This document shows, piece after piece, positions 32,484 to 40,090 of a stretch of DNA of 64,000 bases. Numbering within the stretch: the first letter of the stretch is position 1; each line of letters starts with the position of its first letter. Position numbers and translations under genes: made by a program. Under the pieces are notes generated by a model. The model was not told where the DNA came from. It saw only the letters and a list, made by a program, of their open reading frames with translations, and ran no database searches. The stretch comes from Halorussus pelagicus (GTDB lineage: Archaea > Halobacteriota > Halobacteria > Halobacteriales > Haladaptataceae), in contig NZ_CP035120.1 of assembly GCF_004087835.1 (NCBI RefSeq), positions 1-64,000 of the forward strand, in the 5' to 3' direction.

Positions 32484-34034
32484 TCAGTCACTGACAGTCC
32501 GATTCTGGGTGCCTGAAGATCGGAACAGTTTGATTCGGCGGGTCGATTCCGCCCCGTCGAGTCGAGTCGGCTGTTCGACGTAGTAGAGCGCAATTTGCTC
32601 CACGTCGTTCTCGTGGTTGGCGTTCCAGCGCTCGCAGAGATAGCCCGCAAAGTGGGACCGGAGCGGTTCGGCCGCGCTCGCCCGGAGGTCCATCATGTAC
32701 TTGAACCACCGAATGTTGCGATAGCTGGCCGCCACGTCCGGCGGTTTGTCCCACTCGACCGCTCGGTCGTGGAACACGTCCGCGCGCTCGCCCGACTCCA
32801 ACTCGCCCGCCACGACGTACCAGCCGTCGGCCGTCCGCGGTTCGGGCGCGAACATGTCCCAGCGGTACTCCTTCGGGTCGGCCGAGTCGCTCACGCCCTC
32901 CGGCAGGGCGACGTAGCCGAGCGCCGCCGCGTTCCAGACGAGGACGAGCGCGAGCAGGCCTGCGACGACGGGCGAGCGAAGCGTCTTCGCCCATCCGCGC
33001 AGGCGGCGTACTCTCTCTGAAACTCGGCGGGCGTCCGGAATCACGGCGTCAAGTCGCCCGCGGATGTTCGCGTCGTCGAACCACTTTCTGAGGCGTGATT
33101 CGCGGGCCGTCGCCGTCGCGGCGTCCCAGAAGACGCACGGCAGGAACGGAATCAGCCCCGCGATAGAGAGCAGCGGGAAGACGGTAATCTGCATCGTCAG
33201 CGCCATTCCGAGGTGCATCCCGGCGAACAGCGCGGAGAAGGCGGCCCGCGCCCACCCGGTGAGGACTAAGAGTCCGACCGAGGTGACGAGCAGGCCGAGC
33301 CACACCCTGTCGAAGGCCCTGAGAAGCGTCGGGTAGTCGGCCAGCGCGTCGCCGAGTCCCGTCGTCAGTTGATTGAGGCTGAACACGTACAGAATTGCGT
33401 CGCCGTTGACCCACAGGTCGCCCCGGAGTTTGTACACCGCGTTCGTCGCGTAGACGAACACGACCTGAACCAATAGCGCGGCCGATGCGAGGTTGGCCAC
33501 GCGACTCCGCGCGTTGCTTTCTCGGTCCTGCAACTCGTCCGCTCGACGCGCTCCGCGCCGGAGCGCGTCCACCGACCAGCGACGACCCAGTGGCAGGAAC
33601 GCGCCCCAGAACAGCAGGCGGCGGAGCAACGAGTCGCCACCGTTCAGCAAGACCGGGTTCCGCGCGTGGAGCGAGACCACGAGGACGAACGAGACCACCG
33701 TTGCGAGTCGCGTCCGGTAGCCAAGTAGGAGCGCCACCCCGAACGCTCCGGCGACCAGAAAGAGCAGTCCAACCGCCCACGGCGACCCGAAGTGAGCGTG
33801 AATCGAGAGGGCGGCGATACCGCCGAACTGCTCGCGGAGGACCGACCGCGGCAGAACCCCCGAATCGGTGTAGAACGCCACGAGGTCCCGTGAGCGCAGG
33901 TAGAGGTCCGCCAGCAGAAGCACGCCGAGCGAGACGCGGAGCGCGGCCAGCGCCCGCGCGTCCACGCCGAACCGACGAGCGAGCGCACTCCCGCCGCGGT
34001 CCCGGACTCTCGCCGCGAACGAACGCGCGTCCAT
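32484..34034 (-). CDS. HTTM domain membrane protein (gamma-carboxylase-like)
   Basis: About 516 aa. The HTTM domain (about residues 15-330) has four to six transmembrane helices with the signature RVSLGVLLLADLYLRSRDLVAFYTDSGVLPRSVL and LNGGDSLLRRLLFWGAFLPLGRRWSVD. It is the family of vitamin-K-dependent gamma-carboxylase-like proteins in archaea and bacteria. The C-terminal third (EYRWDMFAPEPRTADGWYVVAGELESG, HFAGYLCERWNANHEN) is soluble and extracytoplasmic. ATG 34034 was chosen over the TTG at 34052. Hexad cluster E (34121-34166) lies in its upstream region. Substrate unknown; a role in lipid or small-molecule carboxylation would be inference. Confidence 0.8.
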   Translation of the reverse strand: MDARSFAARVRDRGGSALARRFGVDARALAALRVSLGVLLLADLYLRSRDLVAFYTDSGVLPRSVLREQFGGIAALSIHAHFGSPWAVGLLFLVAGAFGVALLLGYRTRLATVVSFVLVVSLHARNPVLLNGGDSLLRRLLFWGAFLPLGRRWSVDALRRGARRADELQDRESNARSRVANLASAALLVQVVFVYATNAVYKLRGDLWVNGDAILYVFSLNQLTTGLGDALADYPTLLRAFDRVWLGLLVTSVGLLVLTGWARAAFSALFAGMHLGMALTMQITVFPLLSIAGLIPFLPCVFWDAATATARESRLRKWFDDANIRGRLDAVIPDARRVSERVRRLRGWAKTLRSPVVAGLLALVLVWNAAALGYVALPEGVSDSADPKEYRWDMFAPEPRTADGWYVVAGELESGERADVFHDRAVEWDKPPDVAASYRNIRWFKYMMDLRASAAEPLRSHFAGYLCERWNANHENDVEQIALYYVEQPTRLDGAESTRRIKLFRSSGTQNRTVSD

Positions 34035-34120
34035 GATACGGCGAGTTATCAACTCCGACTTGTAAACGTAGCGAAGCGAGCGTCGGTACTGACGCCGAAG
34101 GCGGCGACTCCGACGAAGCG

Positions 34121-34166
34121 GCGTTTACGAAAACGTAACCGATTTCGAAAACGAAACTGTAAACGC
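34121..34166. repeat. Hexad dyad cluster E
   Basis: Outer arms GCGTTTAC and GTAAACGC form a perfect inverted repeat. Between them are CGAAAACG, then CGATTTCGAAAACGAAAC, again made of CGTTTN/NAAACG half sites. It is 11 kb from the ParA operon and lies between the HTTM gene start and the end of the thioredoxin-like gene. Same motif family as clusters A-D. Confidence 0.65.
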
Positions 34167-34180
34167 TGGATTCGAGCGTC

Positions 34181-34738
34181 TTACTTCCACTTGATAGAGC
34201 ATCCCCGCGAGGGCATGAACTCCAAATCGACTTCCTCGCCCGCCAGCACCGCGTCGATGGCGTCCCGGATGTAGATTTCGGTCGGGTCGTCGTCGGGGTT
34301 CAGCGCGTCGTCGAGGCGGCCGTGGTACGCGAGGGTGAACTCGCCGCCGTCGTTCTTCAATAAGAATGGGTCGGGCGTACACTCCGCGCCGTAGGTCTCG
34401 GCGACCGCTTGGGTGTCGTCGCGGAGGTAGGCGTCGTAGCCAATCGTCCCGTTCTCGACGTACTCGACCATCTTCTCGTAGGAGTCGTCCGGATACTCCG
34501 TCTCGTCGTTCGGATTGACGCCGACGATTGCGGCGTCGTCGTACTCCGCCGCGAGGTCGTTGAGGATGTCGAACTTGGCCTTCGCGTACGGGCAGTGGTT
34601 ACAGGTGAAGACGAGCAGGACGGCCTCGTAGTCGGCGAAATCCGCGAGCGTGTGGGTCTCGCCGTCGGTGCCCCGTAACTCGAAGTCGGGGACCGATTCG
34701 TCGCGCTCTAACTTCTCCGCTGACTCTTTCATGACCAT
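34181..34738 (-). CDS. Thioredoxin-fold peroxiredoxin/ResA-like protein
   Basis: A 185-aa cytosolic thiol protein. The redox motif TCNHCPYAKAKFDIL (about 46-60) has a CNHC pair in the thioredoxin-fold position. VPDFELRGTDGETHTLADFADYEAVLLVF is the usual start of AhpC/TSA and ResA-like domains. A second Cys lies in YGAECTPDPFLL, and the C-terminus ends in RGCSIKWK. It could reduce peroxides or act as a thiol-disulfide carrier. ATG 34738 and ATG 34732 are both possible starts. Length is typical for this subgroup. Confidence 0.87.
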   Translation of the reverse strand: MVMKESAEKLERDESVPDFELRGTDGETHTLADFADYEAVLLVFTCNHCPYAKAKFDILNDLAAEYDDAAIVGVNPNDETEYPDDSYEKMVEYVENGTIGYDAYLRDDTQAVAETYGAECTPDPFLLKNDGGEFTLAYHGRLDDALNPDDDPTEIYIRDAIDAVLAGEEVDLEFMPSRGCSIKWK

Positions 34739-34807
34739 GGTCGGGAGTTGGTGGTCGTCGGAAAAATAGGTTCGCCTCGCGGCGTCGCGGTTCGAGCGGT
34801 CGGCGGC

Positions 34808-35809
34808 TTATCGAGCGAAAGCGTCGGTCTTCTCGGCCGCTCCTCTCGACAACGCCTCGCGGTCGTGGGGCGCGGTAAAGTCCACGTCGGGACCGTTCGG
34901 CACGATTTGCTTGGGGTTCAGGTCGGCGTGGCTCCGGTAGTAGTGTTCCTTGATGTGGCTCATATTCACCGTCTCGGCGACGCCGTCGGTCTGGTAGAGG
35001 TCCCGGAGATACGGCCAGAGGTTCTCGTAGTCGGAAATCTGGCGCACGTTACACTTGAAGTGGGTGTGATACACCGCATCGAACCGGACGAGCGTGGTGA
35101 ACATCGCCACGTCGGCCTCCGTGAGGCGGTCGCCACAGAGGTATCGCCGGTCGGCCAGCAACTCGTCGTAGCGGCCGAGCGCGTCGAACAGGTCGGTGAC
35201 GGCCTCGTCGTAGGCGGCCTGCGTCCCGGCGAACCCGGCGCGATAGACGCCGTTGTTGATGGGTTCGTAGATGTCCGCGATGGTCTCGTCCACCTCGTCG
35301 CGGTCGCCCTCGGGGTAGAGGGTCACGTCGCGGTCGGCCACCTCGTCGAATGCCGTGTCCAACATCCGCATTATCTCCTCGGACTCGTTGTTCACGATGG
35401 TTTCCTTCTGCTTGTCCCACAGCACGGGCACCGTGACGCGCCCCGTGAACTCGGAGTCGGCCGCGACGTAGGTCTCCCGGAGGTAGTCGAAGCCGTTGAT
35501 GTGGTCCTCGGTACAGCCTTCTTTGTCAGGGCTGAATTCCCACCCGTCGTTCTCGCGGTAGGGTTCCACGACCGAGACCGAGATGGCGTCTTCGAGTCCC
35601 TTGAGCGTGCGCGTGACGAGCGTGCGATGTGCCCACGGGCAGGCCAGCGAGACGTAGAGGTGGTACCGTCCCGCCTCGGCCGGGAACTCGGCGTCGGAGT
35701 CGGCTTCCACCCAGTCCCGAAAGCTGGTTTCCTGCCGGTCGAAGTTCCCCTCCTCGTCGGTTGATTCGTAGGCGTCGGTCCGCCACTCGCCGTCCACGAG
35801 CATGTTCAT
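34808..35809 (-). CDS. Glutathionyl-hydroquinone reductase-like GST
   Basis: About 333 aa. The N-terminal thioredoxin-fold domain has the Xi-class active-site motif SLACPWAHRTLVTRTLKGLED, which in this family is CPWA. It is followed by SVVEPYRENDGWEF and the C-terminal helical GST domain (LFDALGRYDELLADRRYLCGDRLTEADVAMFTTLVRFDAVYHTHF). The family reduces glutathionyl-hydroquinones. Haloarchaea generally use gamma-glutamylcysteine rather than glutathione, so the thiol co-substrate may differ. ATG 35809 was chosen; an in-frame upstream extension is hydrophobic and unlikely. Confidence 0.9.
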   Translation of the reverse strand: MNMLVDGEWRTDAYESTDEEGNFDRQETSFRDWVEADSDAEFPAEAGRYHLYVSLACPWAHRTLVTRTLKGLEDAISVSVVEPYRENDGWEFSPDKEGCTEDHINGFDYLRETYVAADSEFTGRVTVPVLWDKQKETIVNNESEEIMRMLDTAFDEVADRDVTLYPEGDRDEVDETIADIYEPINNGVYRAGFAGTQAAYDEAVTDLFDALGRYDELLADRRYLCGDRLTEADVAMFTTLVRFDAVYHTHFKCNVRQISDYENLWPYLRDLYQTDGVAETVNMSHIKEHYYRSHADLNPKQIVPNGPDVDFTAPHDREALSRGAAEKTDAFAR

Positions 35810-36179
35810 GATGAATGGGTAAGCGCCGAAGGCCAAAAGAGGCGTTGCTCGCGGCAGTCGGGACCTCAAAAATGAGCGCGAGATGATACATTACCATCCG
35901 TCGCGTGCGGGCGCGAGGTCTGCGCGAGCGAAGCGAGTGCAGGCTCGTCAGAGCGTGCCTCTGACGGTGGACGACTGAACGCCGGAGGGAGTCAGAGAAG
36001 AGGTTGGTGGAGGCGTGAGGCTGCTGCGGGGCGGTGTTGTGCGTTCTGAGTGGCGTCGGCCATAGCTAGCTTCACCCAGTTCGACCAAAATTCGTGGTAG
36101 CGACTTCACGCGGTTCGGTCGCCTGCTGTGCCATCCCGAGTGACAAGATACTTGAAAGTCACTTCGGTACTCATTATCG
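35810..36179. other. Intergenic region with interspersed repeat copy 1
   Basis: About 370 bp without a gene. It carries the repeat element listed at 35998-36090, and before it a palindrome-like GCGAGCGAAGCGAGTGCAGGC stretch. The TATA region of the downstream lipoprotein gene is near 36148 (AGATACTTGAAAG). Confidence 0.5.
35998..36090. repeat. Interspersed repeat element, copy 1
   Basis: A stretch containing GGTTGGTGGAGGCGTGAGG, then GCGGGGCGGTGTTGTGC, then GTGGCGTCGGCCATAGCTAGC, and ending near TCGACCAAA. Copy 2 is at 49558-49655 and is similar across about 90 bp, with the same order of blocks (GGCGTGAGG, GGTG(T/C)TG, TGGCGTCGGC, TAGCTAGC). Both copies are non-coding. Whether it encodes an RNA or is a non-autonomous mobile element cannot be told. 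Confidence 0.6.
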
Positions 36180-36650
36180 ATGCCCTCCAGACGCGAACTG
36201 CTCGGCGGCGTCGCCGGACTCCTGACGCTCTCGGCCGGGTGTCTCGGCGCGGAAGAGTCCGTTGCTCACTGTTCCAGTCGGTCGAACGGCGGCGGCAACG
36301 AGTACCTCCGCCGTGTGGCCCCGATTGACGGCGACGAACAGGTGTCGCTCGGCCTGCTCGTCGCCGAGGAGGCCACTCACTCCGAGGACTTCATCGCGGT
36401 GCGTGTCGAGGACGCGGACGGGTCGCTCGTCGCCAGCGTCCCCCTTGACGAGAACCGCGATATGAGCGAACTCGACCCTGAGGACCACAATATCTTCGCC
36501 TCGAACACCGGAGAACTCTACGCCATCCCGCTTGGGCCGCCGCCCCAGCACGGCCGGTTTACCGTCGCCGCCGTCGGTCCCGACGGCGACCGTCTCAACT
36601 CCATTGAGTTCCAGTTCAACTGCTACTCGCCGGATGGGTCGCTCCCGTGA
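36180..36650 (+). CDS. Tat lipoprotein of unknown function
   Basis: A 156-aa exported lipoprotein. Signal: MPSRRELLGGVAGLLTLSAGC, with twin Arg and a lipobox Cys at 21. Another Cys pair is seen (VAHCSSRSN and FNCYSP), so a disulfide is possible. The mature part is an acidic beta domain (VSLGLLVAEEATHSEDFIAVRVEDADGSLVASVPL, HGRFTVAAVGPDGDRLNSIEFQF). The stop lies inside a strong hairpin (36647-36686) that would terminate transcription. Function unknown. Confidence 0.8.
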   Translation: MPSRRELLGGVAGLLTLSAGCLGAEESVAHCSSRSNGGGNEYLRRVAPIDGDEQVSLGLLVAEEATHSEDFIAVRVEDADGSLVASVPLDENRDMSELDPEDHNIFASNTGELYAIPLGPPPQHGRFTVAAVGPDGDRLNSIEFQFNCYSPDGSLP

Positions 36651-36686
36651 GTCGAGCGGCGAGTCGGGACTCGCCGCTCGACTCAC
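36647..36686. terminator. Perfect hairpin between convergent genes
   Basis: A 19-bp perfect inverted repeat (GTGAGTCGAGCGGCGAGTC and its reverse complement) separated by GG. It begins at the stop codon of the lipoprotein gene. The converging regulator gene ends at 36741. A run of similar CGACTCACC elements continues to about 36715. Likely a bidirectional terminator or a protein site. Confidence 0.6.
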
Positions 36687-36740
36687 CACGTCCCTCACTG
36701 CTCGACTCACCCTCTCGTTCGCTACCGGACCCACCGCCCG

Positions 36741-37457
36741 CTATCGATCCTCGCCGACGAAACTCTGTGCCAGTTCCGCCTCCGCGCGCCGGAGGCGGTA
36801 CGAGAGCGTCGAGCGCGGTAGGTCCAGTTCCGCGGCCAGCTCCTTGACGGTGATTTCGCGGGGCGTCTCGTAGTACCCGCGCTCCACCGCGGCCGCCATC
36901 GCCTCGTAATGGGTGTAGGGGAGCGCGGGTCGCCCGCTGTAGGCCGAGAGCCACGCCGATTCGTCGGTGACTTGCCGGAGGTCGAACCGAACGCCCGCGC
37001 CCGTCTCCGTCCGGATCGCGTCCGAGAGGTCCCCGAGATTGGCGTTGCTCGGCATCAGGACGTGCCACTCGTACCGGTCGCCGTGGCGCTCGGTGGCGAA
37101 GAGGACGCCGGGACCCAGATGGTCGAGCGCGAGGTGGGGAATCGAGCGGCAGTCGTCGGTCCGGGTCCACCCCGTGAACAGGATTCGGGTCGAGGGGTCC
37201 CGATGGAGGGCTTTGACCCGGAGGTCTCGGCCACAGTCGCCCGCGCCGAAGCAGTCGGCAGCGTGACCCGCCTCGGCGTAGGCTGCTTCGGCGCGCTCCA
37301 GCGCCTCTGTCGGGCCGGTGAGACGGTCCACTCGCCAGTAGTGGTCGGGGACGACCGAACAGGCCAGCGAGTGGCCGTAGAGGTCCGAATCGGCCCGGAA
37401 CGCGTCGGCGACCGGGTCACCGTCCTCGTACTCCAGCGTGAACGAGAAGGAGCGCAT
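36741..37457 (-). CDS. Bat-type HTH-10 transcription regulator
   Basis: A 238-aa regulator with a beta-rich N-terminal domain (MRSFSFTLEYEDGDPVADAFRADSD, YEWHVLMPSNANLGDLSDAI) and a C-terminal HTH-10: LPYTHYEAMAAAVERGYYETPREITVKELAAELDLPRSTLSYRLRRAEAELAQSF. A Cys-rich loop HAADCFGAGDCGRDL might bind metal. It is the third HTH-10 protein in the window. ATG 37457; a divergent oxidase gene begins 217 bp away and may be its target. Confidence 0.88.
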   Translation of the reverse strand: MRSFSFTLEYEDGDPVADAFRADSDLYGHSLACSVVPDHYWRVDRLTGPTEALERAEAAYAEAGHAADCFGAGDCGRDLRVKALHRDPSTRILFTGWTRTDDCRSIPHLALDHLGPGVLFATERHGDRYEWHVLMPSNANLGDLSDAIRTETGAGVRFDLRQVTDESAWLSAYSGRPALPYTHYEAMAAAVERGYYETPREITVKELAAELDLPRSTLSYRLRRAEAELAQSFVGEDR

Positions 37458-37674
37458 GGTTTCCGTTCGACGCGCGCCAAGTTAGGGTCGGTGGTGCCCG
37501 CGGTCGGGAGGTTCCGGATTCACTCCGAAATCGGTACCAACGAAGACCTGTTCGCTCTCGTCGTCGCCCGAATCGCGGGCAAGTGGCCGATTTTCCGCTG
37601 ACCCAATTGCGAGCCGAAACGAGTTGGCGCACGCCAACGGAGAAACCACGTATCTCTCGGCCTTGTCTTGGCGT

Positions 37675-39432
37675 ATGGTCGAAGCAGGGCAAATCGCACT
37701 CACCGCCGTCATGGGCGTACTGTTAGTCGCCGTCGTCGCGTACATCCTGCGCATCGAGGACTGGCGGTCGTACACGCCGCTTTCGGGTGGCGGCGGCGGA
37801 GCGTACCGCGAGGGCGCGGCGGTGACTCACGAGGAGAAGCCCGGCGGACTGGCGCGCTGGCTGACGACCGTTGACCACAAGGACATCGGCATGCTCTACG
37901 GTCTCTACGGTCTCGTCGCGTTCGCGTGGGGCGGCATCGCCATCCTACTGATGCGGACCGAACTGCTGACGCCCGAAACCGCCGTCATCGGCGCGAACTT
38001 CTACAACTCTCTGCTCACCTCCCACGGAATCACGATGCTGTTTCTCTTCGGGACGCCCATCATCGCGGCGTTCGGCAACTACTTCATCCCGCTGCTCATC
38101 GGCGCGGACGACATGGCGTTCCCGCGGGTCAATGCCATCGCGTTTTGGTTGCTCCCGCCCGGCGCGCTCCTCATCTGGGGCGGGTTCTTCCTCGCGCCGT
38201 TGGGAATCGGTGTGGACCCCGCACAGACCTCGTGGACGATGTATACGCCTCTCTCGGTCGAGCAGACGAACCCCGGCGTGGACCTGATGCTACTCGGACT
38301 CCACCTCACAGGCGTCTCGGCGACGATGGGGGCGATAAACTTCATCGCCACCATCTTCACCGAGCGCGGCGAGGAGGTCGGCTGGGAGCGCCTCGACATC
38401 TTCTCGTGGACGATGCTCACTCAGTCGGGCATCATCCTGTTCGCGTTCCCCCTGCTCGGGAGCGCGCTCGTGATGCTCCTGCTGGACCGCAACTTCGGAA
38501 CCACGTTCTTCGCGGCGGAAGGCGGCGGTCCCCTGCTGTGGCAACACCTGTTCTGGTTCTTCGGTCATCCCGAGGTGTATATCCTCGTCTTGCCGCCGAT
38601 GGGACTGGTCAGTCTCATCCTGCCCAGATTCGCCGGGCGCAAACTCTTCGGGTTCAAGTTCGTCGTCTACTCGACGCTGGCTATTGGGGTCCTCTCCTTT
38701 GGCGTCTGGGCACACCACATGTTCAGCACGGGTATCGACCCCCGGATTCGCGGGAGTTTCATGGCGGTGTCGCTGGCAATCGCGGTGCCGAGCGCGGTCA
38801 AGGTGTTCAACTGGATTACGACGATGTGGAACGGAAAAATACGTCTGGCAGCGCCGATGCTGTTCTGCATCGGGTTCGTCCAGAACTTCATCATCGGCGG
38901 CGTCACCGGCGTCTTCCTCGCCTCCGTCCCGGTGGACCTCGTGTTGCACGACACCTACTACGTCGTCGGACACTTCCACTTCATCGTGATGGGTGCCATC
39001 GCGGTCGCCGGATTCGCGGGCATCTACTACTGGTTCCCGCTCTACACCGGCCGGATGTACCAACAGACGCTCGCCAAGTGGCACTTCTGGCTGACGATGA
39101 TCGGAACGAACGTGGTGTTTTTCGCCCTGCTCCTGCTGGGCTACGGCGGGATGCCCCGGCGCTACGCCACCTACCTTCCGCAGTTTCAGGACCTCCACCT
39201 CGTCGCCGGAATCGGGACTTTCGTCCTCGCGTTCGGCCAACTCATCTTCGTCTGGAACATCGTGACCTCGTGGCTGGAGGGCCGCCGCGTCGAGAGCGGC
39301 GACCCGTGGAGCCTCGAAGACGACGGCATGAAGACCAAAGAGTGGGCGTGGTTCGAGCGCAAGCGCGACACCGCCATCACCGACGGCGGGGAGTCCGACT
39401 CCCGCGACAACTCGGAGTCGGCCGAGGACTGA
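37675..39432 (+). CDS. coxA: Stand-alone heme-copper oxidase subunit I (aa3-like)
   Basis: About 585 aa, a 12-helix terminal oxidase subunit that reduces O2 and pumps protons. Low-spin heme and Cu-B ligands are visible: SHGITMLFLFGTP (heme His), HLFWFFGHPEVYILVLPPMG (Cu-B His plus the cross-linked His-Tyr site), GVWAHHMFSTG (Cu-B HH), and YYVVGHFHFIVMGAI (heme a3 and heme a His pair). A 40-residue N-terminal helix with a Gly-rich linker is additional to bacterial CoxA. ATG 37675 was chosen because of a nearby TATCTCTCGG and the loss of non-membrane residues. No subunit II or III is next to it; they may come from another locus. Confidence 0.92.
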   Translation: MVEAGQIALTAVMGVLLVAVVAYILRIEDWRSYTPLSGGGGGAYREGAAVTHEEKPGGLARWLTTVDHKDIGMLYGLYGLVAFAWGGIAILLMRTELLTPETAVIGANFYNSLLTSHGITMLFLFGTPIIAAFGNYFIPLLIGADDMAFPRVNAIAFWLLPPGALLIWGGFFLAPLGIGVDPAQTSWTMYTPLSVEQTNPGVDLMLLGLHLTGVSATMGAINFIATIFTERGEEVGWERLDIFSWTMLTQSGIILFAFPLLGSALVMLLLDRNFGTTFFAAEGGGPLLWQHLFWFFGHPEVYILVLPPMGLVSLILPRFAGRKLFGFKFVVYSTLAIGVLSFGVWAHHMFSTGIDPRIRGSFMAVSLAIAVPSAVKVFNWITTMWNGKIRLAAPMLFCIGFVQNFIIGGVTGVFLASVPVDLVLHDTYYVVGHFHFIVMGAIAVAGFAGIYYWFPLYTGRMYQQTLAKWHFWLTMIGTNVVFFALLLLGYGGMPRRYATYLPQFQDLHLVAGIGTFVLAFGQLIFVWNIVTSWLEGRRVESGDPWSLEDDGMKTKEWAWFERKRDTAITDGGESDSRDNSESAED

Positions 39433-39560
39433 CGCTCATCGCCGCGTGACATCACTTTCGGCCGCGCTCTCGCCGCGGCGTCATCTTCGGCCGCGCTCTC
39501 GCCGCGGCGTCATCTTCGGCCGCGCTCTCGCCGACGCTCGGACGAGCGTCGGCGACCGAC
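39433..39560. repeat. Three tandem 29-bp units and a hairpin between convergent genes
   Basis: A 29-bp unit starting TTCGGCCGCGCTCTCGCCGC recurs at 39457, 39486 and 39515 (the third copy partial). It is followed by a perfect 11-bp hairpin GCCGACGCTCG / CGAGCGTCGGC at 39531-39554. The block sits between the oxidase gene and the convergent nikR gene, so it may be the shared terminator. A short tandem repeat of this kind often varies in copy number. Confidence 0.65.
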
Positions 39561-39989
39561 TCACTCGCCGCCAGCGAACGGCCCGACCTCGTCCACCGGA
39601 ATCACGGAGTAATCGACCGTGAGGGTGTCCTGTGCGGCCCGAATCTTGCCGACGAACGTCGAGATGTCTTCGAGTTCGCCTTCGAGGATGAACAGTTCCA
39701 TGCAGTAGTGGTCGCCGACGTGGTTGTGGACGTTCGAGGCGACCAAGTCGTCGTACTCGTGGCGCAACTCCATCATTCGCTCCTCGACGGTAGAACTCTC
39801 GTAGTTGAACAGCACCGTGACGACGCCCATCAGGTCGCGGTCTTCGAGCTTCTTGTCCTCGAACTCGCCGAGTAGATTTCGCCCGGCCTCCCGGAACACT
39901 TCGCTCCGGCCGGTGTAGCCGTGTTCGTCGGCGAACTCGTCGATACGCTCCAGCAGTTCGTCCGGCATCGAGATACTGACGACTGTCAT
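39561..39989 (-). CDS. nikR: NikR nickel-responsive regulator
   Basis: A 142-aa ribbon-helix-helix transcription factor with a C-terminal ACT-like nickel sensor domain. The RHH is [40 protein letters not shown]. The nickel site [15 protein letters not shown] provides the canonical His/His/Cys ligands (H-N-H...H..C). It normally represses nickel uptake genes when Ni(II) binds. No nickel transporter is in this window, so the target lies elsewhere. Length matches NikR. ATG 39989 follows AATATATG, a TATA-like box. Confidence 0.94.
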   Translation of the reverse strand: MTVVSISMPDELLERIDEFADEHGYTGRSEVFREAGRNLLGEFEDKKLEDRDLMGVVTVLFNYESSTVEERMMELRHEYDDLVASNVHNHVGDHYCMELFILEGELEDISTFVGKIRAAQDTLTVDYSVIPVDEVGPFAGGE

Positions 39990-40090
39990 ATATTAACCGA
40001 GTCGCCGGAAAATAATAGCTCTTAGTATTCGAGGGTGCGTTCGACTCCCCGGATTGCTAACTCCGGACGCGTCGTCGCGCTCGCCCTCGG

